In this document: positions 1 through 6,261 of the stretch, one piece after another | Layout of the letters: every line of letters begins with the position of its first letter | Numbering within the stretch: the stretch's first letter is position 1 | Source: Candidatus Bathyarchaeota archaeon | GTDB lineage: Archaea; Thermoproteota; Bathyarchaeia; TCS64 | Reading direction: 5' to 3' | DNA: 8,675 nucleotides | Assembly (NCBI GenBank): GCA_013619005.1 | Contig: JABXKY010000253.1 | Location: 1-8,675, forward strand | The notes under the pieces: model-generated | What the model saw: the letters and a program-made list of their open reading frames with translations, nothing else | What the model was told of the DNA's origin: nothing | The model's database searches: none | Made by a program: the position numbers and the translations under genes

Positions 1-855
1 ATCCGCGGCTGGCTCTGCAGGTGTTGATCCCTCAACCACCGGCTCCTCAACCGCGGGCTCTACGGCCGCCTCCTCGACTGGAGTTTCCTCCTGGACGGGG
101 GCCTCCTCCGTTACAGCCTCATCCGTAATGACTGGCTCAGCTGCCTCGGCCTCTGGCTCGACGGCTTTGATTGTTTCTTCAACGACGGGCTCAGCTGCCT
201 CCGCGGGAACCTCAGCGACTGGCGCTGGCTCCTCCATGGGTAGCTGATACTCGATGTCAGGCAAGCCCTCTAGGCTTACCTTGTCTGGGAACTTTGCGTC
301 CGGTGGAACGATCTTCACCGTCACGCCAAGTGTACCCCTCTTCATTTTTACGTGAAGTGTCGAGATCTTTACGTTTCTAAGCGCGGGTTCCCCCGACTTT
401 GGCACGTATCCCTCGACTACCTTTTCGAATCGTGATCTGGCGCTTCTAAGCGGGCCTTTCAGAAGGATCTCGCATCCGAGTGCTCCGCTGTCCATAATGC
501 GCCTTAGGCTCCAGAAGATGGCTCTCCTGAAGTGGACTCCGCGCTCCAACGCGTTGGCTATCCTCGCCGCCATGATCTGAGGGTTCAGCTCCGGGACCTC
601 GACCTCGATTACCGTGATCTGAGGGTTAGGTAAACCCAGTTCAGTCTCAAGCCGCTCTGATGCGGCCTTGATTGCTCGACCTCTCTTTCCGATTACTCGG
701 CCAGGCCTCATGGCAAAGAGGTTTATCTGTGCACCCAGGGGGGTCTTTGTCAGTTGGATTCCGCCGTATCCTGCCTGCTCGTACTCATCTGCGAGCAGTT
801 CATCGACTTTTACGAACTCGATGTTGTTCTTGATGATTCTTTTGACTATTGACAC
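1..855 (-). CDS. rps3: 30S ribosomal protein S3 (uS3), archaeal type, 3' end cut by the window
   Basis: Small-subunit protein of the 30S head near the mRNA entry channel. I translated this stretch by hand from 855 downward: 285 codons with no stop, so the C-terminus lies outside the window. The start is GTG at 855-853, giving MSIVKRIIKNNIEF, a typical archaeal S3 N-terminus; a strong GGAGG lies 7 nt upstream. The type II KH domain shows the GxxG loop as GKRG at residues 56-59. The S3 C-terminal domain runs to about residue 220. Residues 226-285 form a low-complexity tail of Glu, Ala, Pro and Val with 23 Glu, 2 Asp and one Lys, still continuing at the edge. The L22 stop (TAG) and this GTG share one base, so the two genes are probably translationally coupled. 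Identification is firm; the total length is unknown. Confidence 0.96.
   Translation of the reverse strand, partial: MSIVKRIIKNNIEFVKVDELLADEYEQAGYGGIQLTKTPLGAQINLFAMRPGRVIGKRGRAIKAASERLETELGLPNPQITVIEVEVPELNPQIMAARIANALERGVHFRRAIFWSLRRIMDSGALGCEILLKGPLRSARSRFEKVVEGYVPKSGEPALRNVKISTLHVKMKRGTLGVTVKIVPPDAKFPDKVSLEGLPDIEYQLPMEEPAPVAEVPAEAAEPVVEETIKAVEPEAEAAEPVITDEAVTEEAPVQEETPVEEAAVEPAVEEPVVEGSTPAEPAAD
134..201 (-). repeat. Imperfect direct repeat in the S3 acidic tail
   Basis: GGCTCAGCTGCCTC occurs at 134-147 and again at 188-201, exactly 54 nt (18 codons) apart and in the same frame, encoding E-A-A-E-P twice. It fits growth of the tail by in-frame duplication. Confidence 0.6.
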
Positions 856-1316
856 TAGTATTCCTCCACTGCGACCTCGATGTGGGTCAGGTGCTTGTAG
901 TATGGCGAGGCTCTTCCGAATGCTCTTGGAATGAACTTCCTGATGACCCTGCCCCTGTGGGCGGACATGTGAACGATTCGGAGCCTTTCCGCGTATAGTC
1001 CCTTGAACTCGGCGTTAGCCTCCACGGAGTTTAGGATTTTCAGTATCTCTCCGGCTGCCTTCTCAGGGAATCTTCCGGCATCGTGTCCCTGCAGCTGTTT
1101 CCTGTGGGGTGTCTTGCCTCTGTACCGGTAGTATGGTACTGCGCGTTTCTTGTCTATGACGTCGTTTAGGAATGTCTTGGCTTCTTCCAGTTTCATTCCT
1201 TTTAGGGTGTTACAGATCTCGCGTGATGTTTTTGGTTTAATCCTGAGATCCCTGCCGCTGGCTATGGCGGTCTTGTCAGGGTCCAGCCCTTGCACTGAAT
1301 ATTTCCATTGTGGCAT
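855..1316 (-). CDS. rpl22: 50S ribosomal protein L22 (uL22), archaeal type
   Basis: Large-subunit protein that binds 23S rRNA and lines the peptide exit tunnel. It has 153 aa, the usual archaeal length. The N-terminus MPQWKYSVQGLDPDKTA matches the archaeal/eukaryotic L22 pattern, which fixes the ATG start. The long basic beta-hairpin that reaches into the tunnel corresponds to about residues 117-146 (MSAHRGRVIRKFIPRAFGRA and onward). A GGTG lies 5 nt before the ATG and can pair with the archaeal 16S anti-SD. Unlike the tight spacing elsewhere in this operon, 184 nt separate it from S19, with a good TATA box, so it probably heads its own L22-S3 transcript. Its TAG stop overlaps the S3 start by one base. 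Confidence 0.97.
   Translation of the reverse strand: MPQWKYSVQGLDPDKTAIASGRDLRIKPKTSREICNTLKGMKLEEAKTFLNDVIDKKRAVPYYRYRGKTPHRKQLQGHDAGRFPEKAAGEILKILNSVEANAEFKGLYAERLRIVHMSAHRGRVIRKFIPRAFGRASPYYKHLTHIEVAVEEY
863..867 (-). promoter_or_regulatory. Shine-Dalgarno site of S3, inside the L22 coding end
   Basis: GGAGG on the minus strand, 7 nt before the GTG start of S3. It is made of the last sense codons of L22 (GTG GAG GAA). It supports the GTG start over any internal ATG. Confidence 0.75.
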
Positions 1317-1350
1317 GTACGCACCGTGTGACTACCTTGAATCGTGCCTT

Positions 1351-1360
1351 CATATATAAA
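1351..1360 (-). promoter_or_regulatory. TATA-box promoter of L22-S3
   Basis: The minus strand reads TTTATATATG, close to the archaeal TATA consensus, preceded by a purine-rich AGAACGA that could serve as BRE. A start site about 26 nt downstream would fall near 1330 and give a leader of about 14 nt holding the GGTG ribosome-binding site. Spacing and sequence fit; no expression data. Confidence 0.6.
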
Positions 1361-1470
1361 TCGTTCTGAATGGTAGGTATTTTTGTCGACGTCTATTTAC
1401 TATCGTCACATTGTATATTCATATATGTTCTTCATTGAAACCATATCATTTATCGTATAGATCTAGTGTA

Positions 1471-1490
1471 ATGAAAAATAAGTAAAATGA
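1471..1490 (-). terminator. Putative T-rich terminator after S19
   Basis: Just after the S19 stop the minus strand is T-rich, including TTTT and TTTTT runs with no hairpin. Archaeal RNA polymerase commonly terminates at such T-tracts. The position fits an end for the L3-S19 transcript, but the runs are short, so read-through into L22 is possible. Confidence 0.4.
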
Positions 1491-1500
1491 AGTAGGGATA

Positions 1501-1884
1501 CTACTTCAGTGGGATGTACATGCTACTACGCGATGCTCCGATACCGGGGCGTCCATGGCGTACTATAGCCATTGGGCTCGCGTACTCTCCAAGATAGTGG
1601 CCAAGCATCTTCTCGTTGATTTGGACCTCCCTGAACTCCTTGCCTGTGTAGCAGTGGATGGTCTTACCCAGCATATCTGGCACGATGACTAGGTCCCTTG
1701 CGTGGGTCCTGACCGGCTTGCCTTTGTTCCTCCTGAGCTTCTCTAGGACGATTCTCTGCTCGGCGCTGAGACCTCTCCGGAGGCTCCTCCTCATTCTTGA
1801 GGGAAGTAGCCGGATAAACTCGTCCATTGACATGGCCTGGAGCTCCTCGACCGTTTTTCCTCGATAGTTAAAGTCTTTGGGCAT
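1501..1884 (-). CDS. rps19: 30S ribosomal protein S19 (uS19), archaeal type
   Basis: Small-subunit head protein that contacts the A-site finger and S13. It has 127 aa, in the archaeal range and longer than the bacterial ~92 aa because of the helical N-terminal extension (residues 1-57). The conserved core is clear: RTHARDLVIVPDMLGKTI (59-76), YTGKEF (79-84) and MLGHYLGEYA (93-102). The C-terminal GIGASRSS with YIPLK is typical of the archaeal tail near the decoding site. The ATG is preceded by AGGTGA with a 6-nt spacer. It is 35 nt downstream of L2 and is followed by the AT-rich gap, so it is probably the last gene of the L3-L4-L23-L2-S19 unit. Confidence 0.97.
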   Translation of the reverse strand: MPKDFNYRGKTVEELQAMSMDEFIRLLPSRMRRSLRRGLSAEQRIVLEKLRRNKGKPVRTHARDLVIVPDMLGKTIHCYTGKEFREVQINEKMLGHYLGEYASPMAIVRHGRPGIGASRSSMYIPLK

Positions 1885-1919
1885 ATTGTTTCACCTGTTG
1901 CATAAGGGGTATTAAACCC

Positions 1920-2645
1920 TTAGATTCTCTTCCTCTGGCGTTTTCCGCTGTTGCGTGCCGCGATAAGCCCTACCTTTGCACCTGGTGGTGCGTGGCGGCT
2001 GACGGTCGTTGATTTGCCTGGCCTCCTGTGGCGACCTCCTCCGTGGGGGTGCATGGCTGCCGGCATCTTTACGCCGTGTGCGGTTGGGTACTTGTGGCCC
2101 TTTGCCTTCTTTTTGTGATGCTTCTCACCGGCCTTCATGAAGGGTCGCTCTAGGCGTCCCCCTCCGCTGATGATGCCGATGGTGGCCCTTGAGTTGCTTG
2201 TTACTCTGATGATTCGCCTGCTTGGCAGTCTTACCGTGGTGTAGTTGTCGATGTGTGCTATTACCGTGCCGAACGCCCCGCTGCTTCTGGCGATTTTACC
2301 GCCGTCTCCTGGGCGTAGCTCGATGTTGGACACCATTGTCCCCACGGGGATGTCTTTCAGGTGTAGAACGTTGCCGACCTTGGGGATCGCGCCTACGCCA
2401 ACCATGATTGGCTGGTTCAGGCTAATACCCTCCGTGGCACTGACGTGGTACCCTTTGCCCGGGCTGAACTCGATGTATGCGAGGGGTGCTCCCCTGCCGG
2501 GTTCATGCTCCATTGACTTGACAAAACCCTGCTGTCCTTCAGCTGTGATTGTTGGGTACTTTGATGGCGCCTTCTTGTTCATTTTCGACGCTTTGTACTG
2601 GTGTCCTCCGCGTCCTCTTCGCTGTACTCTTAGTTTCTTTCCCAT
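1920..2645 (-). CDS. rpl2: 50S ribosomal protein L2 (uL2)
   Basis: Core large-subunit protein needed for subunit association and a functional peptidyl-transferase centre. It has 241 aa, the normal archaeal length. The N-terminus MGKKLRVQRRGRGG is the standard archaeal start. The hallmark loop HPHGGG is at residues 199-204, holding the histidine equivalent to E. coli His229. It is followed by SRHAPPGAKVGLIAARNSG (216-234), also diagnostic. The ATG is preceded by AGGTG with a 6-nt spacer, and that site contains the stop codon (TAG) of L23, which ends only 9 nt upstream. Nothing appears truncated. Confidence 0.98.
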   Translation of the reverse strand: MGKKLRVQRRGRGGHQYKASKMNKKAPSKYPTITAEGQQGFVKSMEHEPGRGAPLAYIEFSPGKGYHVSATEGISLNQPIMVGVGAIPKVGNVLHLKDIPVGTMVSNIELRPGDGGKIARSSGAFGTVIAHIDNYTTVRLPSRRIIRVTSNSRATIGIISGGGRLERPFMKAGEKHHKKKAKGHKYPTAHGVKMPAAMHPHGGGRHRRPGKSTTVSRHAPPGAKVGLIAARNSGKRQRKRI

Positions 2646-2654
2646 CTCTCACAC

Positions 2655-2915
2655 CTACAGTATTCCTAGACGGATAGCGACGTCTGATGCGTCGTACTCG
2701 TCTTTTAGTTTTACGAATGCTTTCTTGGTTCCCTTTCGGGTGATTAGCGTGTTTATGTCCTCGGCCTCGACTTCGTAGAGTTCCTTGATAGCAGCTGCGA
2801 TCTGGAGCTTGTTGGCTCGCCTGTCACAGATGAAAACGAGTTTGTTCTCGTTCTCGATCATGTTGACGCTGCGCTCCGTCATCAATGGGAACATGATTAT
2901 TTCGTGTGGTTCCAT
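2655..2915 (-). CDS. rpl23: 50S ribosomal protein L23 (uL23), archaeal type
   Basis: Large-subunit protein at the tunnel exit, where it forms part of the docking site for SRP and the translocon. I place the start at the ATG at 2915-2913 (MEPHEIIMFP), giving 86 aa, the usual archaeal size. The open frame runs 17 codons further upstream, but those overlap the L4 end and match no L23 N-terminus. GGAG ends 5 nt before the chosen start and straddles the L4 stop. Conserved segments are FPLMTERSVNMIE (9-21), DRRANKLQI (31-39), NTLITRKG (55-62) and the terminal YDASDVAIRLGIL. It follows L4 by 2 nt and precedes L2 by 9 nt. Confidence 0.95.
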   Translation of the reverse strand: MEPHEIIMFPLMTERSVNMIENENKLVFICDRRANKLQIAAAIKELYEVEAEDINTLITRKGTKKAFVKLKDEYDASDVAIRLGIL

Positions 2916-2917
2916 TT

Positions 2918-3679
2918 TTACTCCATCCATACCTCGTCTATTTGACTGAAGGCCGACTCGGTCCATATGACCAGCCTGCCTGGGTGGGCTCCAGGTGCAA
3001 GTAGCTCGGCGTTTAAGCCCGCTACGCTGCTTATCTCGACGCCCGGTAGGTTACGTGCTGCATATCCTATCCCGTTGTCCTCGGCGACTACGATGAGCGG
3101 GCCCTTGCCCTTCTTGTGCTTGCGTCCCCTCATCTTGCCCTTTCCCGCTCTTACCTTCCTCCGGTCGGCGCGTTCAACGTCGTCCTGGACTCCGATGGCT
3201 ATGAATAGGGCTTCTACGTCCTTGGTTTTTTCTAGGGATTGAATTTCGTTCGAGACTACTATTGGAAGATGCTCGGACATGAACTTGTGTCCGCGCTTTT
3301 CTACGAGTTCCTTGACAGCTGTTGCTGCGATTCCCGACCTTATAGCGAACCTTTTCTCTTTCTTGTTGATCCGCTTAACGATGACTTTTTCAGAACGCGG
3401 AGGGAATGCCGCGTGGCCGCCTACTATGCTTACGCCGAAGGCTGCTCTGTTGCTTCCCTTGAGCCTGGGAACTCGGGCTATGCCGAAGCCTGTTCCGCGG
3501 GACTCTGCCGTAGTGTGCTTTCCGGCCATTGGGTCCCTGCCCTGGGGCTGGAACCTTGTGCTTTGGAGCGCTATGACTGCTTTCTTGATTACATCGTGCC
3601 TGACAGGTGTACCGAATACCTTCGGTAGTTCTACTTCGCCTGTTTTCTCGTTCTGGAGGTTGATTACTGGTACTTTCAT
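2918..3679 (-). CDS. rpl4: 50S ribosomal protein L4 (uL4), archaeal type
   Basis: Large-subunit protein whose extended loop lines the peptide exit tunnel. I choose the ATG at 3679-3677 (MKVPVINLQN), giving 253 aa. An earlier ATG 8 codons upstream lies inside L3 and would bury a strong GGAGGT ribosome-binding site. The start overlaps the L3 stop by four bases (ATGA). The tunnel loop, about residues 50-100, is conserved: MAGKHTTAESRGTGFG, RVPRLKGSNRAAFG and GGHAAFPPRSEK. A basic stretch at 171-193 (ADRRKVRAGKGKMRGRKHKK) precedes GPLIVVAED, the usual archaeal pattern. The C-terminal rRNA-binding part ends in IDEVWME. It is 2 nt from L23. Confidence 0.96.
   Translation of the reverse strand: MKVPVINLQNEKTGEVELPKVFGTPVRHDVIKKAVIALQSTRFQPQGRDPMAGKHTTAESRGTGFGIARVPRLKGSNRAAFGVSIVGGHAAFPPRSEKVIVKRINKKEKRFAIRSGIAATAVKELVEKRGHKFMSEHLPIVVSNEIQSLEKTKDVEALFIAIGVQDDVERADRRKVRAGKGKMRGRKHKKGKGPLIVVAEDNGIGYAARNLPGVEISSVAGLNAELLAPGAHPGRLVIWTESAFSQIDEVWME
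2921..2924 (-). promoter_or_regulatory. Shine-Dalgarno site of L23
   Basis: GGAG on the minus strand, 5 nt before the chosen L23 ATG and inside the last L4 codons (ATG GAG TAA). It favours the short 86-aa L23 over the longer open frame. Confidence 0.6.
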
Positions 3680-4686
3680 TGCTGGATACCTCCCTTGGTC
3701 CACTCGGTGTGGAGGTAGGTGATCTGTGGTGCTTCCTCGGGGTAGTTTGTATCGCGCACGGTTTTACGTAGCTTGATTAGACGCTTGGCTGACCCGATGA
3801 TGCTTCCCTTCAACAGGAGGTAATCTCCCTTGACGAACCCATAGTTCTTGAACCCGGATTTTGGGTTGATGCGATCAACGTCGCCGTTCATCAGCATGAT
3901 TCTTTTGTTGAACTCGGTTCTGTTGTGGAAGCCCATCTGGCCTGCTCGTGGTACCTGGGGCATGACGCGCCTTGGTACCCATGGGCCGATGGATGCTACC
4001 GCTCTTCTTGATTTTCTTGCTTTTCGTGCCAGTATCCTGATTCCCCATCTCTTGACCGGACCTTGGAAGCCCTTGCCCTTTGTGACACCGATGATATCGA
4101 TGCCCTCGTTGGGACCGAAGACGTCCTTTACTGATACGGTCCGACCTAGCAGGCCTTTGGCGTACTCCAGCTGGTCCTCGATTGATCCGCCTGATACGGG
4201 GATCTCGAAGAGGTCTGGCGCCTTCTGTGAGAGGCTTGAAAGTCTCGGCTGGGACGCCGCGATGACCCTTATCTCGGCTACCTTGTCGATTTTCTCGTTT
4301 ATCTCGTTTAGCTTGCTCTCTGGCTGGGGATCTGTGGCGAAGGTTATCCTTCTGTGCAGGTCTCTAGGCTGGTTCTGCATCCAGGCTTCAGTGATGGCGT
4401 GTAGGCCATCATAATCTTTCCTGTATGCTCGTATCGCTACGACCAGCATAGGGGGAGTGTCGATTACGGTGGCGGCTGCTTTTACCTCCTGACCGTATTC
4501 TGGAACTCGTTGTCTATCTTCTATGTAGAACAGGTGGGTCATGCCTGCCTTGTAGCCTGCGAAGCCGGCTAGCTGGGGTTCTCCCTCTAGCTTGGGCCAG
4601 TGGCTCACTCGGCCTTTTGGGTTCCTCGCGCGTTTGCGCGGGGAGTAGCCTCGTGAGCCTCGCTTTGGTGATCTTACTCTTGGCAT
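3676..4686 (-). CDS. rpl3: 50S ribosomal protein L3 (uL3), archaeal type
   Basis: Large-subunit assembly protein that reaches towards the peptidyl-transferase centre. It has 336 aa, full length for an archaeal L3. The basic N-terminus (MPRVRSPKRGSRGYSPRKRA) is standard, followed by GFAGYKAGMTH (41-51). The family signature VTKGKGFQGPVKRWG is at 201-215. The central extension shows IGPWVPRRV (233-241), with W236 at the place of the tryptophan finger, then RAGQMGFHNRTEFNKRI (247-263). AGGAG lies 9 nt before the ATG. It is the first gene of the ribosomal block and has its own TATA-like box upstream. Its TGA stop overlaps the L4 ATG. Confidence 0.98.
   Translation of the reverse strand: MPRVRSPKRGSRGYSPRKRARNPKGRVSHWPKLEGEPQLAGFAGYKAGMTHLFYIEDRQRVPEYGQEVKAAATVIDTPPMLVVAIRAYRKDYDGLHAITEAWMQNQPRDLHRRITFATDPQPESKLNEINEKIDKVAEIRVIAASQPRLSSLSQKAPDLFEIPVSGGSIEDQLEYAKGLLGRTVSVKDVFGPNEGIDIIGVTKGKGFQGPVKRWGIRILARKARKSRRAVASIGPWVPRRVMPQVPRAGQMGFHNRTEFNKRIMLMNGDVDRINPKSGFKNYGFVKGDYLLLKGSIIGSAKRLIKLRKTVRDTNYPEEAPQITYLHTEWTKGGIQQ
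3688..3693 (-). promoter_or_regulatory. Shine-Dalgarno site of L4, inside the L3 coding end
   Basis: GGAGGT on the minus strand, 8 nt before the ATG at 3679. It decides the L4 start against the ATG 8 codons upstream. Confidence 0.75.
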
Positions 4687-4730
4687 GTGTTGACACTCCT
4701 AATTAGAGCTACCAAGAAACAACGGGACTC

Positions 4731-4740
4731 GCTTTTAAAG
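4731..4740 (-). promoter_or_regulatory. Putative TATA-box promoter of the L3-S19 unit
   Basis: The minus strand reads CTTTAAAAGC in the 123-nt gap between the MmgE/PrpD stop and L3. A start site about 26 nt downstream falls near 4709, giving a leader of about 23 nt that contains the AGGAG site at 4696-4700. Spacing fits; the box is only a moderate match. Confidence 0.5.
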
Positions 4741-4809
4741 GATTCTCTAGGTTAGTTGCTTTGTTTTATGGAGGATATGGTCGTCACTTTACGGCTACAC
4801 TATTGGACG

Positions 4810-6261
4810 TTAGCTAAAATCGTTGTTACCGTCACTGGTCATAACGCGAAAAAAAAGATTTTTTAGAAGGCTGGTGAGGTGGGATAGGTTGTCAAGTCTG
4901 TCCAGTTCTTGGACTTTGTTGATGATCTGTCCTGCTTTTTCATCTGAGGTGAGGTTGGTTGCCAGGGCCATGAATTTTTCCTTGATGAAGCTGTGGGGTA
5001 TGGGTGGCTTGTCTTCCTCGAACATTGTGTAGTGGTTGGTCTTTGTGATGATCTCCAGTCGTGTCCCGATCTTGGTTGGGAAGGCCATGTCTATCTCCGG
5101 GTCGGTGTAGACTTCGGTCCGTTTTCCCAGCTGGATGACCATGGGGTCCCGGTAGCTCTCGAAGAACTCTTTGAGGAACACCTTGTCCTCGACTAGGGCG
5201 ATGCCTATGGCTACTGCTGGGTGGTTCTGTGCGTGTAGGGGCGTTTCTGCCTCTTTGAGCTGGTTCTCAGCGGTGATGTGGTTTAACCCGATCCTTATCT
5301 TCTCCACTTCCTGGGGCTTGATGCTGTGGTCCGCCTGTAACTGTTGGGCCATTCTTATGGGTGGGCATAGCTCGTGGCAGCACGCGTATGGCTTGAACTT
5401 GCATCCCAGTATCTTGTACTCGGATCCAAGTCCCTCCGTCAACATTTCCGGGTTATATGATTCGGCGTGGGTGGTCAATAGGCCATGTTTTCCCTCGAAA
5501 ACCGATGACGGCCCGGTGTAGCCCTCCCGTGCGAGGAGTGCCGCAAGCACCCCGTTCATGGCTGCCTTACCTGCGTGGAACCTCTTGCTCATGTCACCGG
5601 CTGTGAGCCACTCCTCTAGACCAGCAGCTTGGGTTCCCGCGAGGCCGAAGGCGTTCACCATTTGATCCTCGTCTAGCCCCAGTATTTTTCCGGCTGCCGC
5701 CGTTGCCCCGATTGTTCCCACTACGCCAGTGGCGTGGAAGCCCCTATTTCTGAGGCCGGGGTACATGGATGAGTCTACCCGGCAGCTGATCTCGTATCCA
5801 GCAAGTATGCCGGTGATCAACTCTTTCCCGGTGACTCCCTCTGCCTCGGCTACCGCCTGGGCCGTGGGGTTGATGCATGACCCTGGGTGAGCCCAGCTGG
5901 GCCTGGCCCCTGAGTCATCGGCGTCCACGCCGTGGGCCATGGTGCCGTTGGCCAGGGCTGCGTTCATCATGGGGTATTTCCCTTCGCCTATCACGGTGGA
6001 CTGGGGCTCTCCCTTCATCTGCTTTACAATTTTGATCACCATCTGTGACCACGGCATCTCATATGCGGCCAGTGCGTTGCCCAGATAGTCTAGGAAGTGT
6101 ATCTTGGTTTTCTCGACCACGTCAAAGGGTAGGTCGTCGAACTTGAGGCTTACAACGTATTTTGCGTAGATTCTGGTGTACTCGTCCACGGCGGTTACCA
6201 GTTGGTCAAGGTATGACTCGTTGGATATATCTTTTCTAATTTGATGAATGGGGTTATGCAT
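4810..6261 (-). CDS. MmgE/PrpD family protein (2-methylcitrate dehydratase / cis-aconitate decarboxylase superfamily)
   Basis: A 483-aa cytosolic enzyme of the MmgE/PrpD superfamily, which includes 2-methylcitrate dehydratase, cis-aconitate decarboxylase and iminodisuccinate epimerase. The substrate cannot be told from sequence. The all-helical N-terminal domain holds the family block ANGTMAHGVDADD (104-116) with D113, then AHPGS with H125, GKELITGILAGYE (145-157), and GFHATGVVGTIGATAAAGKI (174-193) with H176. SKRFHAGKAAMNG (225-237) supplies K226. By position these match D93, H103, H159 and K207 of human ACOD1. The lid-domain motif is KPYACCHELCPP (290-301); many relatives have His where this has C299. 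The ATG overlaps the end of the HflX-fusion gene by 8 nt, with only a weak AAGG upstream, so translation is probably coupled. The last ~17 residues follow a T8 run and look non-conserved. Confidence 0.9.
   Translation of the reverse strand: MHNPIHQIRKDISNESYLDQLVTAVDEYTRIYAKYVVSLKFDDLPFDVVEKTKIHFLDYLGNALAAYEMPWSQMVIKIVKQMKGEPQSTVIGEGKYPMMNAALANGTMAHGVDADDSGARPSWAHPGSCINPTAQAVAEAEGVTGKELITGILAGYEISCRVDSSMYPGLRNRGFHATGVVGTIGATAAAGKILGLDEDQMVNAFGLAGTQAAGLEEWLTAGDMSKRFHAGKAAMNGVLAALLAREGYTGPSSVFEGKHGLLTTHAESYNPEMLTEGLGSEYKILGCKFKPYACCHELCPPIRMAQQLQADHSIKPQEVEKIRIGLNHITAENQLKEAETPLHAQNHPAVAIGIALVEDKVFLKEFFESYRDPMVIQLGKRTEVYTDPEIDMAFPTKIGTRLEIITKTNHYTMFEEDKPPIPHSFIKEKFMALATNLTSDEKAGQIINKVQELDRLDNLSHLTSLLKNLFFRVMTSDGNNDFS
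4849..4864 (-). terminator. Possible T-tract terminator inside the end of the MmgE/PrpD gene
   Basis: The minus strand reads A6-TC-T8, beginning about 20 codons before the stop. T8 is the longest homopolymer noticed in the window and is the kind of tract at which archaeal polymerase releases. It sits inside the coding sequence, so its role as a terminator is doubtful, but no other T-tract lies between this gene and L3. Confidence 0.25.

Larger units (their letters stand above)
1317..1500. other. AT-rich intergenic break in the S10-type operon
   Basis: A 184-nt gap between the S19 stop and the L22 start, much more AT-rich than the flanking genes. On the minus strand it holds a T-rich tract just after S19, then several TATA-like stretches, the best placed being at 1351-1360. 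No open reading frame of interest and no tRNA-like or long hairpin structure was seen. Confidence 0.7.

Noticed and set aside
1377..1470. Possible small RNA in the S19-L22 gap
   Set aside because: AT-rich with only short inverted stretches; no stable hairpin, conserved motif or separate terminator could be seen.
2245..2778. Plus-strand open frame of 177 codons opposite L2/L23
   Set aside because: Antisense shadow of ribosomal genes; composition reflects the complement of conserved codons and there is no recognisable domain.
2916..2966. Longer L23 start (103 aa)
   Set aside because: The extra 17 residues overlap the L4 coding end and do not resemble L23; 86 aa is the normal size.
3680..3703. 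Longer L4 start 8 codons upstream
   Set aside because: It lies inside L3 and buries the strong GGAGGT site; the ATGA overlap start gives the standard archaeal N-terminus MKVPVINLQ.
3239..3722. Two overlapping plus-strand open frames (129 and 147 codons) opposite L4
   Set aside because: Antisense shadows of a well-identified L4 gene, with no family similarity and no promoter.
3848..4414. Plus-strand open frame of 188 codons opposite L3
   Set aside because: Antisense shadow of L3; long only because the opposite strand has few stops in that frame.
4514..4696. Minus-strand 60-codon frame overlapping the L3 start in another frame
   Set aside because: Arg/Pro-rich shadow of the basic L3 N-terminus; the L3 frame is unambiguous.
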